Origin: CAYVVT01 sp964454335
GTDB lineage: Bacteria; Fidelibacterota; UBA8477; JABMPR01
Reading direction: 5' to 3'
Assembly (NCBI GenBank): GCA_964454335.1
Contig: CAYVVT010000002.1
Coordinates: 124,001-188,000, forward strand
DNA: 64,000 nt
The position numbers and the translations under genes were made by a program. The first letter of the stretch is position 1, and every line of letters starts with the position of its first letter. The notes beneath the pieces are model-generated. The model was given only the letters and a program-made list of their open reading frames with translations, did not search any database and was not told the DNA's origin. Shown piece after piece: positions 45,394-55,202 of this stretch.

Positions 45394-48069
45394 ATGAAAA
45401 GATTGTTACTCGTACTACTTCTGGGTGTGGGGTTTGTCTTCGGACAGATTACCTCGATTTATGACATTCAGTACGTAGCCGATCCTGAAACGGATGACGC
45501 CTCACCACTGGTGGACCAGGTTGTGACTGTGTCCGGTGTCGTCACAGCTGAGTATTGGGGGACCAGCAGTAATCGAACCATGTTCATCCAGGACGACGAA
45601 GCGGCCTGGTGTGGAATCATGGCTTATTATTACAGCGATAATGGCTGGCAGGATCTGGCTATAACCTTCGATCCCGGAGTAAACCGTACAACCGTGGTGG
45701 AAGGTGACTCAGTGACCCTGACCGCCACCGTCACGGAATACTATGGACTGACGGAACTGACAGATGCAACCGAGTTGATCGTCCATGGTCTGGCAGTCGA
45801 TCCTCCGGCACCCATGCTCATCACTCCTGCCGAGGGCAATATGGAGATGTATGAAGGTTGTCTGGTCACTGCTGAGAATGTGACCGTGGCCGATCCTGAC
45901 CTGGGCTATGGTGAGTGGAGTTTCACTGATGGAACAGATACGCTCGTCACTGATGATACCTGGGATTACTATTATTATCCCACTACCGGAGCTGAGATAG
46001 CAAGCATCACCGGTCCCATGACCTATAGTTACAGTGCCCGTAAAATGCTGCCGCGTCTTGCACGCGACGTCATCCAGGCCGGTCCGTTTACACGCACACA
46101 GCGGATCCAGCAGGTGCTCGGCTCCACGCTCTATATGCTGCCGGACAGCATGTGGATAGACGCATCACTGCTGCTGGACGATACTGTGACATGTACCGCC
46201 ATCGTCACCGTACCCACCGCAGAGATCTCAGGTTGGGATACAACGGGTGGTGTTCTCTCGGGCTACTCCCGTTTCATCTGGCAGGACCCGAACGGCGGAC
46301 CATACAGTTCGATCCTTTCCTATTTCAATGATGCTACCGCCTTTCCTGAACTCTTTGTGGGCGATTCCATCATCATTACCGGCTATATCTTCGAATATGC
46401 CGGCAGTGGATCGTGCCAGTTCACGGAGATGTTCATCACAGAGCCGGTCACCATCGTCGGTGTCAATGCCACCGTACCCGAACCACCGGTGATCACAACC
46501 GGTGAACTCATGTTACCGTTGACGGCCGAACAGTATGAGAACAACATCGTCATCATAGAAGGGTCAACGGTGGTGGATAACAATCTACCCTACGGCGATT
46601 TCCTCATTGACGATGGCAGTGGTGCAGCCCGTGCTGACGGTGATGCCACCAATAGTATGGATGGTTACGACGTGTACGGAAACTACATCGGCGGCGAATT
46701 CGTCATCCCGCCAAATGGGACCACGGTGGCGTCCATCAGAGGATATATCTATCATCTGTATGGCTCCTGGGAAGACCAGACCACCTATGCTCTCAATCCA
46801 GTGGTTCCGGCTGATGTCGTGCTGGGTGGTGGACCCCCGCTCATCACTGAGTTCCTGATCCACGAATCCAACCTGACCCCTGATGATCCGGTGACTGTCA
46901 GCGCCAATATGGTTGACGGCTCTGCTGTGGAATCAGCCGTTGTCACCTATCGTCTAGATGGTGGTGACTGGATGGATGCCGCCATGACCATGGGTGAAGG
47001 CGACAACTGGGCCGGTACCATCCCTGCAACCGGTACAGAAGGTACCATGGTTGAATTCTTCGTCGAGGCCTTCGATGATGGCGGCGACAACCAGGATGAG
47101 GTCCTGTCGACCCTGTTCCCGGCAGACACTGCCAATAAACGATTTGGTTATCACACCAAAGCTGATGGTCATACGATCTATGATATCCAGAGCAACATGA
47201 TGCCCAACGACCAGAGCCTGTATGACGGTTCAGTTGTGACGGTATCCGGTATCGTCACCACCCTGGATGATGAAGCCGGTTCAGATTTCGTGATCCAGAG
47301 CGAGTCAGCCGTCTACTCCGGTATCGTGTGTAATGATACAAGTGGCTATGCCCCCACATATGGTGATGAGGTCACTGTCAGGGGTAGAGTGGACGAGATG
47401 TGGGTGGACTGGGAATTCAAGTACGGTAACAATACCCTGATCCACAGCATACAGTTCGTGGAGGTCAACTCCAGTGGTAATACCATCGAGCCAATGTCGG
47501 TAACCGGTGCTGACCTGTTGGCAGATCCAGAGGCCTACGAAGGCACTCTGGTCAGCACAGGGGAGGTAACGGTGACCTCATTGAATTCCTACGATTGGTC
47601 TGTGACTGATGGTACGGGTGAATTCCTCATCGATGATGACTGGTGCGATTCCGAATCCTACGAGGCCATGGGCGCTCTGGCGGTGGACGATGTTCTCGCC
47701 GGTCACAGTGGTGTCTGGAATTACAGTTTCGGATCGTTCAAAACCCAGATCAGGAATATGGTGGACCTGGGGGCCGTGGGAATTGGCGGTGAGAATCAGG
47801 TACCACTGACATTCTCTCTGAGCCAGAACTACCCGAATCCCTTTAATCCATCAACTACGATTGAGTATTCACTGGCCGAAGCAGGCAACCATACCTTGAA
47901 GGTATTCGACCTGCGTGGCGCGCTGGTGACCACTCTTGTGGATCATTCCAGTTCTGCTGGCAAATACAGTCTCGTATGGGATGCCAGCGAATATGCAAGC
48001 GGATTGTACTTCCTGCGCCTGGACGCACCGAACTTCACTCAGACCCGGAAACTGCTCCTGGTCAAGTGA
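45394..48069 (+). CDS. Secreted multi-OB-fold (YhcR-like) protein with sorting domain
   Basis: Signal peptide MKRLLLVLLLGVGFVFGQ. At least three OB-fold modules share one pattern: SIYDIQYVAD...ASPLVDQVVTVSGVVTA at the N-terminus, a middle copy around 240-340, and TIYDIQSNMM...YDGSVVTVSGIVTTL around 590-690, each ending in a xxVTEYYGLTEL-like strand. An Ig-like domain (~490-580) intervenes. The C-terminus has NYPNPFNPS and ends TRKLLLVK. YhcR-type OB modules accompany extracellular nucleases, but no catalytic domain is visible here, so a nucleic-acid- or glycan-binding surface protein is inferred. AGGAGGT lies ~10 nt before ATG 45394. 891 residues. Confidence 0.78.
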   Translation: MKRLLLVLLLGVGFVFGQITSIYDIQYVADPETDDASPLVDQVVTVSGVVTAEYWGTSSNRTMFIQDDEAAWCGIMAYYYSDNGWQDLAITFDPGVNRTTVVEGDSVTLTATVTEYYGLTELTDATELIVHGLAVDPPAPMLITPAEGNMEMYEGCLVTAENVTVADPDLGYGEWSFTDGTDTLVTDDTWDYYYYPTTGAEIASITGPMTYSYSARKMLPRLARDVIQAGPFTRTQRIQQVLGSTLYMLPDSMWIDASLLLDDTVTCTAIVTVPTAEISGWDTTGGVLSGYSRFIWQDPNGGPYSSILSYFNDATAFPELFVGDSIIITGYIFEYAGSGSCQFTEMFITEPVTIVGVNATVPEPPVITTGELMLPLTAEQYENNIVIIEGSTVVDNNLPYGDFLIDDGSGAARADGDATNSMDGYDVYGNYIGGEFVIPPNGTTVASIRGYIYHLYGSWEDQTTYALNPVVPADVVLGGGPPLITEFLIHESNLTPDDPVTVSANMVDGSAVESAVVTYRLDGGDWMDAAMTMGEGDNWAGTIPATGTEGTMVEFFVEAFDDGGDNQDEVLSTLFPADTANKRFGYHTKADGHTIYDIQSNMMPNDQSLYDGSVVTVSGIVTTLDDEAGSDFVIQSESAVYSGIVCNDTSGYAPTYGDEVTVRGRVDEMWVDWEFKYGNNTLIHSIQFVEVNSSGNTIEPMSVTGADLLADPEAYEGTLVSTGEVTVTSLNSYDWSVTDGTGEFLIDDDWCDSESYEAMGALAVDDVLAGHSGVWNYSFGSFKTQIRNMVDLGAVGIGGENQVPLTFSLSQNYPNPFNPSTTIEYSLAEAGNHTLKVFDLRGALVTTLVDHSSSAGKYSLVWDASEYASGLYFLRLDAPNFTQTRKLLLVK

Positions 48070-48125
48070 TCGTGTCTGGATACCTTCTCCATGAGGGTAT
48101 CTGACTGGAAGTACAGCACAACACT

Positions 48126-48165
48126 GAAGAACCTCCCTGGGATTGCGATCTCCGGGAGGTTCTTC
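48126..48165 (+). terminator. Long stem-loop between OB-fold protein and phosphoesterase genes
   Basis: A perfect 12-bp stem (48126-48137 with 48154-48165) continues after one mismatch into a 5-bp inner stem with a TGCG loop. The outer stem is followed by CATATAC, not a T-run, so it is either a weak terminator or an mRNA-stabilising hairpin. A smaller stem (GATACC/GGTATC, 48079-48101) lies just upstream. Confidence 0.65.
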
Positions 48166-48197
48166 ATATACATCTGAACAGCTGAGCGGGAGAAAAA

Positions 48198-49022
48198 ATG
48201 CCCATCAAGGAACAACGCCGTCCCAAATCCATTTTGAGTCTGTTGTTTGTGGTCCTGTACCTCAGTTGTTTCAACAACTGTGCAAGTACGTCGGAGAGTG
48301 GACATTTCTACTTTGCACAGATCACCGATACCCATTGTGAGGGGGAGGGCAACCTTGCGCGCACGGCGAAGGCCGCCGAGCTTATCAATGCCCTGCCAAT
48401 GGAGATCAAGTGCGTGGTGCATACAGGGGATATCGTAACGGATATACTTGACAACGATGAGCTGAGGGACACGGTGCTGGCAGTCATGGACCTCTTCGAT
48501 GCACCCGTTCATTATGTGCCCGGTAATCATGATATCTATCCAGAGAAGCAGGAGCTCTTAAGCAAGATCTTCCGGGAGGATTTCGGGCCACTGATCTCTG
48601 CGGCTGAATATGAAGGTGTGATCTTCATATTTGTCTTTACCGAGCCTTTCCGGGAATCGTTCATCGTTGAGGGCTATGATCCGCTACCACAACTCAAGGA
48701 GCAGCTTGAAGCCGCCGGAGGCAAGCCGGTCATTCTTTTTCATCATGCACCCTCCGCCGGTAATTTTTACAAGAATGAACTACGCCCGGGCTGGGATGAG
48801 ATCCTCAGAGATCAATGGGTGGAGTTGATCAATGCATATAATGTGAAGGCCGTCATCACCGGCCACTACCACAGCGACCAGCACAACTGGGTGGGAGAGG
48901 TCCCGCTGTTCGTATCTTCCTCTATTGCCACTTACGGCGGCAGGCATGCCAGCTTCAGGGTTTACGAGTACACAGATGGTCAGGTCAGCTACCGGACGAC
49001 CTATTTCCTTGAATCGGACTGA
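48198..49022 (+). CDS. Lipoprotein metallophosphoesterase
   Basis: Signal peptide with lipobox-like NNCAS (Cys near 28) and one calcineurin-like phosphoesterase domain with every metal-ligand motif: QITDTHCEG, VHTGDIVTD, VPGNHDIYP, LFHHAPSAG and ITGHYHSDQHN. 274 residues. The arrangement resembles the Icc/cAMP-phosphodiesterase group, so nucleotide phosphodiesters or phosphomonoesters are possible substrates. GGGAG precedes the ATG by 5 nt. The next gene, a predicted phosphodiesterase of another superfamily, starts 5 nt after its stop. Confidence 0.88.
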   Translation: MPIKEQRRPKSILSLLFVVLYLSCFNNCASTSESGHFYFAQITDTHCEGEGNLARTAKAAELINALPMEIKCVVHTGDIVTDILDNDELRDTVLAVMDLFDAPVHYVPGNHDIYPEKQELLSKIFREDFGPLISAAEYEGVIFIFVFTEPFRESFIVEGYDPLPQLKEQLEAAGGKPVILFHHAPSAGNFYKNELRPGWDEILRDQWVELINAYNVKAVITGHYHSDQHNWVGEVPLFVSSSIATYGGRHASFRVYEYTDGQVSYRTTYFLESD

Positions 49023-49027
49023 TTAGT

Positions 49028-50263
49028 ATGTTGGTGAATACGTACAGAAGAAGCTTCCTTTACCTGATCACGATGTTTTTCGTCCAGATACTCCTCTGCT
49101 CTCCAGGGATGACCTACCAGACAGAACGGGTCGTCCTGGTGATCATAGACGGGTTGCGCTACAGTGAAGGTCTCGGTGATCCGGACCACCAGTATGTTCC
49201 TCGTATGGCGGCCCTGGCCGAGGAGGGGGCGATCGTAGCTGACTTCCGCAATGACGGTCAAACCTACACCAGCAGAGCCATCCCGGCCATCTGGTGCGGT
49301 GCCTGGACCGAGATCCATACCTTTTCAGATCCGGATTGCAATGGGGCATCCAATAATTACACTGAACTGCCAACGGTGTTCGAGTATTACCGTCGTCAAT
49401 TGTTCAAACCTGAAACGGACTGTATCTATACTCTGCTGGAATTGTGTCCGTGGAGGGCAAGCTTCGATCCGAACTACGGGCCGGAATACTGGCCGCTATA
49501 TCATAGTGAAGGCCATTCAGACGTTGAGGTTTGGGAAGAAACCCGTTTCGTACTGTATCAATATTCCCCGAGCCTGCTGCTCATGTACCTGGCGGATGTC
49601 GATCATGGCGGCCACTCTGGAAATTGGAATGAGTATACCTCCAGTATCAGCATTGCTGACAGTATCGTGGGGGAGTTATGGGATACCCTGCAAGATGATC
49701 CGGACTACACCGGCAAGACAACGATGCTGGTGACCAATGACCATGGGCGGCATGATTGGGATTTTTCAGGTCATGGTGATGACTGTGAGGGATGCCGACA
49801 TATCCAATTGCTGGCCATTGGACCAGATATAGAAGCAGGATTAGTTTCAGATATTCCCCGAGTGATCCCGGATATTGCCCCCACCATTGGCGAATTGCTG
49901 GGTTTTACTACCGAATCCGCAACAGGTTCGGCCATGATAGAGTTGTTGGATGAAGTTATTGTATCCGTGGATCCGATCCAGAAACCGCAAGGTTTGAGCC
50001 TGTCAGCCTTTCCCAATCCTTTCAATCCTAATACGACGATCAGTTATTCTGTGGGATCCAGAGCAGAGGTTGTGCTAAGCATACATGATATTGGTGGTGG
50101 GGAAATAGCCACGCTGCTGGACAGGTCACATGCAGCTGGCGAATATCACCTCCACTGGGATGGGACAGATGCAGCCGGCAATGCAGTGAGTACGGGTGTG
50201 TATTTCATCCGACTTCAATCCGGCAATTCAAGTACGACGACCAAAATCATCTTTCTGCAATAA
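49028..50263 (+). CDS. Secreted alkaline-phosphatase-superfamily phosphodiesterase-like protein with sorting domain
   Basis: Signal segment (FLYLITMFFVQILLCSPG), then an alkaline-phosphatase fold: LVIIDGLRYSEG (first metal Asp), TYTSRAIPAIWCG with the nucleophilic Thr/Ser, YLADVDHGGHSGNW (Asp, His), and VTNDHGRHDWDFSGHGDD (Asp-His pair and third His). This suits type I phosphodiesterase/nucleotide pyrophosphatase or phosphatase members; sulfatase activity is less likely, as no C-x-P-x-R is present. A FlgD-like sorting domain follows at FPNPFNPN and ends TTKIIFLQ. 411 residues. It lies 5 nt after the metallophosphoesterase stop, with no separate ribosome binding site. Confidence 0.83.
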   Translation: MLVNTYRRSFLYLITMFFVQILLCSPGMTYQTERVVLVIIDGLRYSEGLGDPDHQYVPRMAALAEEGAIVADFRNDGQTYTSRAIPAIWCGAWTEIHTFSDPDCNGASNNYTELPTVFEYYRRQLFKPETDCIYTLLELCPWRASFDPNYGPEYWPLYHSEGHSDVEVWEETRFVLYQYSPSLLLMYLADVDHGGHSGNWNEYTSSISIADSIVGELWDTLQDDPDYTGKTTMLVTNDHGRHDWDFSGHGDDCEGCRHIQLLAIGPDIEAGLVSDIPRVIPDIAPTIGELLGFTTESATGSAMIELLDEVIVSVDPIQKPQGLSLSAFPNPFNPNTTISYSVGSRAEVVLSIHDIGGGEIATLLDRSHAAGEYHLHWDGTDAAGNAVSTGVYFIRLQSGNSSTTTKIIFLQ

Positions 50264-50423
50264 ACTCCGCGCTCCAAATCCCTCCTTAATTCACCGTAAC
50301 CCATGTTTTAGGAAAAATTGAAAGCAGAGCCCCAACAGCGCGGCTAAATTTCCAACACAATTGTTTCGCCACAAAATTAAGCAGAACGATGTATAGAACT
50401 GATCATCCCAGCGGGAGCCGACT

Positions 50424-53400
50424 ATGAGACACATAGCCCTTCTCTGTCTTACTGCCATCATGACCTTTGGAGAATGGTCCAATGATCCAGCACAGCCCCT
50501 GGACCTGGGATCGGGTACGCATCCTCAGCTGGCCGCCACTCCCGATGGTGGTTTGTACATTGCCTGGCTATCAGAGGGTAACTTCCATATATATCTGCAG
50601 CGCCTGGATGCTGACGGTGTACCGCAGTGGGCCGATGGTGGTCACCTCGTCAGCAGTCAGCCGAACAACACCTGGATCGCAGTATTCCATATGAACCTGG
50701 CGGTGGATGCGGACGGGAATGCCATCATTTCCACGGTTGATACGCGCACTGGTAATTGGGAGGTCTACGTCTACAAGATCGCTCCGGACGGCAGCGCGTT
50801 ATGGGGTGCTGATGGGCTGACTCTCTCATCATCAGGTGGAGATAACATCTCGCCCCGGATGGTGGTCGTTCCCGATGATAACAGTGTCGTGGTTACCTGG
50901 AGCCGGGATTTTTCCAGTCTGCGTCTGCAGCGGATCAGCCCGGCAGGAGATCTCCAGTGGGGTACTGACGGTATCGGGATCTCCGAACTGGTGGGTGATC
51001 TCGTAAGTCCACAGCCCATCATCCCCGACAGCGGTACCGTCCTGGTACAATGGATCCGGCAGACCGGGACCTTCCCGGCACTGAACAGTGTCATACGGGC
51101 CCGGCGCTATGATCTTGAAGGGCTGGCCCAGGGGCCGGCTGCCTCGCTGCACCCAGCAGTGGGATTCCCGCTGGGCAACTGGGCACAGGACTGTGAGGCT
51201 GATCAGATCGGGGGCAATTATTCCTCGTGGACAGAATTGACCGGAACCGTTCAGACTGGTAAGGTCCAACACCTGGATGAAAATGGTGACCTGACATGGG
51301 CCGCCCCCGTGGAGGTATCCACACAATCAGCACATTTCCGGATCAGTCCGCGGCTGGTTACGGTCGACGGAAACCAGGATGTCTATGCAGTCTGGAACGA
51401 ATCCGACGCCAGCCAGGCCAATCGTGGCATCTATGCTCAGATGATCAATAGCAGCGGTATCAGACAGTGGGGAAACAGCGGTACGGCCATCGAAGCCCTG
51501 GGGCCCGATATTTACCTGGATCTGAATGTATCGAAGATGGGTGAGAATCTTGTAGCAGCCTATACCCGGGAGAACAATTTTGGTACTGCGAATGTATTTG
51601 CCAGCGCTCTGGGCGCTGATGCGAATTTCATGTGGGATGGAGAGATCGTTCCCGTTACCACTTCCGGCGCATCCAAATCGGACCTGATCATCACGGATGG
51701 ACCGGGTTGCATCTTTCTGTCCTGGTCGGAATCAGGCTCGATCAGAGCGCATTGTTTACTTGCCGATGGCAGTCTGGGAGCACCAGGTCAGTCCCCAGGA
51801 GAGCTCATCCACGTTCCCGGGGATTATCTCAGGATACAGGAGGCCATTGACATGGCTGCGGACGGGGATACCATCCTGGTCCAGCCGGGGATCTACCGTG
51901 AAAACCTGGATTTCTCCGGCAAGGATGTTACCCTCGGATCACTGGTCCTCATTGCAGGTGATACAAGCGTCATCTCACAGACTGTCATTGACGGGAATGG
52001 CGAAGGCTGTGTGGTGGTCTTTGAGAATGGCGAGAGCTTTGACGCCAGTCTGGAGGGATTCACCATCCAGAACGGCATTGGACATTACGCTGATCCGGAT
52101 GGTGACGGCGACAGCAGTTCCTATGGCGGCGGGATCTACATCTGGAACGCATCTCCCAGGCTCCTGAATCTGAAAGTCGTGAATAATTCAGTCAGCGGTG
52201 GTGGTGGCGGTGGCATTTTCTTCCATGGATCCAATACCATTCTCGAGGATATCCTCATTGCAGGGAATGTGTCCAACGATGTCGGTGGCGGGATCTATGC
52301 CCGGGGGAATTCGGACCTGGTGATCAGTCACTCAAGTTTCCTGAACAACCTCTGTGAGGATGTCGGGGGCGCCTTGTATGCCCGAGATGGATCCGATCTC
52401 ATCCTCCGACGTGTACTGGTGAGCGGCAACGTCAGCGATCACGCCGGTGGTGGTATCGGTTTCAAGAATGACTGTCATCCAGTCCTTTCCTTTGTCACTA
52501 TCGCAGACAACCAGGCGGCACACTATGGGGGTTCTATCTACAGCAACCACTCCTTCCCCGTGGTGGTGAACTCCATCCTCTGGGGGAATCTCGGTGGCGA
52601 GGTCTACTTTGCCAGCTTCGACGAGCCCAGTGAGATCACCCTGGCATATACGGATATCCAGGGAGGCATCCTGGGGATCAATACCAGCGACAACGGGACG
52701 GTAACCTGGTTGGAGGGAAATCTGGATCAGGAACCGGCTTTTACGGATCCGGCGAGTGGAGATTATACACTTACGCTGAACTCACCCTGTGTGGATGCCG
52801 GTACAGCTCTTTTTACGCTGAATGCTGAAACCCTCGTCGAACTGGGGCCAGATGATTTTCTGGGTGAAGCGCCTGATATGGGTGTCCATGAGTCAGAACC
52901 GGACACCCTGTTCTATTTTCCCCTTGTGCTGGGTCGACAATGGAATTACGACAGTGGATTCGATACCATGCGCCTGACCATCATAGATTCCCTGTTGATC
53001 GATGGTCTCGCTTATCACAGGTTCGACGGATGGTTTTCTGGTGAGGACTTCGACACCTTCCGTGTAGAGGGAAATCAGACACTTGTCCGGCTGGGCAGCA
53101 CGGATCATGTTCTATATGATTATGGAGCCAGTCTGGGCGAAAGCTGGGTTTTTCCTCATCCACCTGAGGGATTATCCACCATAACCCTCATCGGTATCGG
53201 TGACATACTTGTGACCCCGGCTGACACCTATGCGGAGTGCTATGTGTTCCATCGCAACATCGGTGCCGATTACGAGTTTGTAGAATGGTTTGCCCCTGAG
53301 ATCGGCCTGGTGCAGCGGGATGTGATCACGTTCACGGGTCTTCATCGCTACTATCTCATTGGTATCGAGAATACGGTAGCGTATGATTTCAGTGGAGTAT

Positions 53401-53672
53401 CCCGTCCTTTGGAATACCAGATATCGAGTATCTATCCGAATCCATTCAATCCCGTCACCACCATCGAGTACACTCTGGCCCGGAAAGGTCAACATACGCT
53501 CAAGGTTTATAACCTGCAGGGAGCGTTGGTGGCAACTCTCATCGATGAGAACAGACCCGCAAGTAATTATAGTTTTACCTGGGATGCAGGCGCGTATCCC
53601 AGTGGATTATACATCCTCCAGCTGGAAGCCGGAGCTGACCTGCAAACCCGGAAGTTGCTCCTGATCAAATAG
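50424..53672 (+). CDS. Secreted propeller / right-handed beta-helix protein with sorting domain
   Basis: 1082 residues. After a short signal (HIALLCLTAIMTFG), residues ~25-450 form about seven blades of the type LQRxxxxGxxxWGxxGxxxS (for example LQRISPAGDLQWGTDGIGIS). From ~470, DYLRIQEAIDMAADGDTILVQPGIYREN opens a right-handed parallel beta-helix (pectate-lyase-like / NosD / DUF1565 type) with repeated GGGIYxxN turns to about 760. Then come a small beta domain and a C-terminal YPNPFNPVTTIEY sorting domain ending TRKLLLIK. No catalytic residues are recognised; polysaccharide binding or cleavage is a guess. GGGAG lies 7 nt upstream of the ATG. Confidence 0.8.
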   Translation: MRHIALLCLTAIMTFGEWSNDPAQPLDLGSGTHPQLAATPDGGLYIAWLSEGNFHIYLQRLDADGVPQWADGGHLVSSQPNNTWIAVFHMNLAVDADGNAIISTVDTRTGNWEVYVYKIAPDGSALWGADGLTLSSSGGDNISPRMVVVPDDNSVVVTWSRDFSSLRLQRISPAGDLQWGTDGIGISELVGDLVSPQPIIPDSGTVLVQWIRQTGTFPALNSVIRARRYDLEGLAQGPAASLHPAVGFPLGNWAQDCEADQIGGNYSSWTELTGTVQTGKVQHLDENGDLTWAAPVEVSTQSAHFRISPRLVTVDGNQDVYAVWNESDASQANRGIYAQMINSSGIRQWGNSGTAIEALGPDIYLDLNVSKMGENLVAAYTRENNFGTANVFASALGADANFMWDGEIVPVTTSGASKSDLIITDGPGCIFLSWSESGSIRAHCLLADGSLGAPGQSPGELIHVPGDYLRIQEAIDMAADGDTILVQPGIYRENLDFSGKDVTLGSLVLIAGDTSVISQTVIDGNGEGCVVVFENGESFDASLEGFTIQNGIGHYADPDGDGDSSSYGGGIYIWNASPRLLNLKVVNNSVSGGGGGGIFFHGSNTILEDILIAGNVSNDVGGGIYARGNSDLVISHSSFLNNLCEDVGGALYARDGSDLILRRVLVSGNVSDHAGGGIGFKNDCHPVLSFVTIADNQAAHYGGSIYSNHSFPVVVNSILWGNLGGEVYFASFDEPSEITLAYTDIQGGILGINTSDNGTVTWLEGNLDQEPAFTDPASGDYTLTLNSPCVDAGTALFTLNAETLVELGPDDFLGEAPDMGVHESEPDTLFYFPLVLGRQWNYDSGFDTMRLTIIDSLLIDGLAYHRFDGWFSGEDFDTFRVEGNQTLVRLGSTDHVLYDYGASLGESWVFPHPPEGLSTITLIGIGDILVTPADTYAECYVFHRNIGADYEFVEWFAPEIGLVQRDVITFTGLHRYYLIGIENTVAYDFSGVSRPLEYQISSIYPNPFNPVTTIEYTLARKGQHTLKVYNLQGALVATLIDENRPASNYSFTWDAGAYPSGLYILQLEAGADLQTRKLLLIK

Positions 53673-53694
53673 TCAATACGTTGGGCTGCCTTTT

Positions 53695-54936
53695 CTAGTC
53701 TATACGGTCCTTCAGCATAGCTGCAACAGGTTCAAGCGACCCATCTGTTTCCGCAGGGTTGAGATCCAGTATCTTGGCCAGCAGTGCGTACACGTGAATG
53801 CTCTCAAAAGTTGGGTGGACGTAACCCTCTTTGAATGCCGGACCGCTGGCATAGAAGATGACATGCATTGACTTGAAGGTCGGATCATAGCCGTGTGAGC
53901 CCCCATTGTATTTGCCCGGATCCTGGTAACGTCGGCCCACAGCCCAGCCCTCATCCCGGGCGCAGACAATGGCAGGTACACGTACATGGGATCCGAAATG
54001 CAGGTATTCGGGAACATCGGCCTTTTTCCAGACACGCAGATGAGGGACGCCCTGCAAGGCGTTGTAGATCGAATCCTCAAAACCCTCGGCGGGATGGAAC
54101 ATCGTCCACCCTCGTTCTTCCTGCCATTCCTCCTTCACATAGTCATCGATCCAGATGACGCGGTCTTCAGAGGTGGCCGACATGCCATGGTCGGAAGTAA
54201 CGATGACATTCACTTGATCAGCGATGGGCAGGGCTTCCACTTTTGCGAGGAAGATCCCCAGCAGGCTGTCCAGATGTTCAAGGGTGGTCTTTGTGGTCTC
54301 GCTTTCAGGACCAAAGTCATGACCCACGCCATCCGGTTCATCGAAGTACCATGTGATCAGCCGGGGCCGCAGATGCTCTGGTAGTTGAAGCCATGCGATG
54401 ACACTGTCGATCCTGGTTTCGTAGGGAACATCATGATCATAAGATTTCCAGATGGAAGGACGTACCCCCTTGATCTCGGCAGCACTTCCCACCCAGTAGA
54501 AGGAAGCCGATCTTATCCCCTGCAGTTCAGCACTCACCCAGATGGGTTCACCGCCATAGAACCTGCCGTCCTCAACCGCCTCACGATCACTGATCTCGTA
54601 TGATCGACCCAGGTCAGGTGCCGTAAATGAATTATCGACCAGTCCATTGTGATCAGGATACATACCAGTCGCCAGAGCGTAATGAGTGGGAAAAGTATTG
54701 GCAGGGAAGACGGGCTGCATGGATTCGGCTTTGATCCCCTTTGTAGCAATAGATTCCAGATTAGGCATATCCGCAAGTTGCGGATAATCCCAGCGACAGC
54801 CGTCCATGGACAGCATGACGACGTATTGTTCTGTAGCGGTCTCGTCCGTTCGCTGCTGGCAACCATTGAGGAATATCAGGATTCCCAGAACCGGGACAAT
54901 GGAGAACAGTATTCGGACTTGCCTTGATAGGTACAT
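53695..54936 (-). CDS. Lipoprotein nucleotide pyrophosphatase/phosphodiesterase (ENPP-like)
   Basis: Lipobox FLNGC after a hydrophobic stretch. The domain is a full ENPP-type alkaline-phosphatase fold: MLSMDGCRWDY, PANTFPTHYALATGMYPDHNG with nucleophile Thr, YFDEPDGVGHDFGP (Asp/His), VTSDHGMS (Asp-His) and GSHGYDP (His). Such enzymes hydrolyse nucleotide pyrophosphates and phosphodiesters (NAD, UDP-sugars, oligonucleotide ends). ATG 54936 (AGGGGTGAGT upstream) is preferred to the GTG two codons earlier. 413 residues. It stands alone on the - strand and converges with the beta-helix gene (22 nt between stops). Confidence 0.9.
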   Translation of the reverse strand: MYLSRQVRILFSIVPVLGILIFLNGCQQRTDETATEQYVVMLSMDGCRWDYPQLADMPNLESIATKGIKAESMQPVFPANTFPTHYALATGMYPDHNGLVDNSFTAPDLGRSYEISDREAVEDGRFYGGEPIWVSAELQGIRSASFYWVGSAAEIKGVRPSIWKSYDHDVPYETRIDSVIAWLQLPEHLRPRLITWYFDEPDGVGHDFGPESETTKTTLEHLDSLLGIFLAKVEALPIADQVNVIVTSDHGMSATSEDRVIWIDDYVKEEWQEERGWTMFHPAEGFEDSIYNALQGVPHLRVWKKADVPEYLHFGSHVRVPAIVCARDEGWAVGRRYQDPGKYNGGSHGYDPTFKSMHVIFYASGPAFKEGYVHPTFESIHVYALLAKILDLNPAETDGSLEPVAAMLKDRID

Positions 54937-55202
54937 ACTCACCCCTCGTGTTCATCAATCTTTGATACGATTAAGAAATATTGAGTTGAAAGGTAGCGTT
55001 CAATCAAAAAAAAACTATCAGAGAGTGGGATCCAGGCTCGATGACATGCCGGAACCTGAGGTTTTTTATGCAAACGCCGGCTTCCAATTGCATTGATAGT
55101 GTTTGACATTTGTCATCAGAGGTGGAATTTCCGGGTGGAGGGTCTTTCATCAGTATCAGATCCCATCAAGATCGTTAAATAACTCAAACTGGATGCGACA
55201 CG

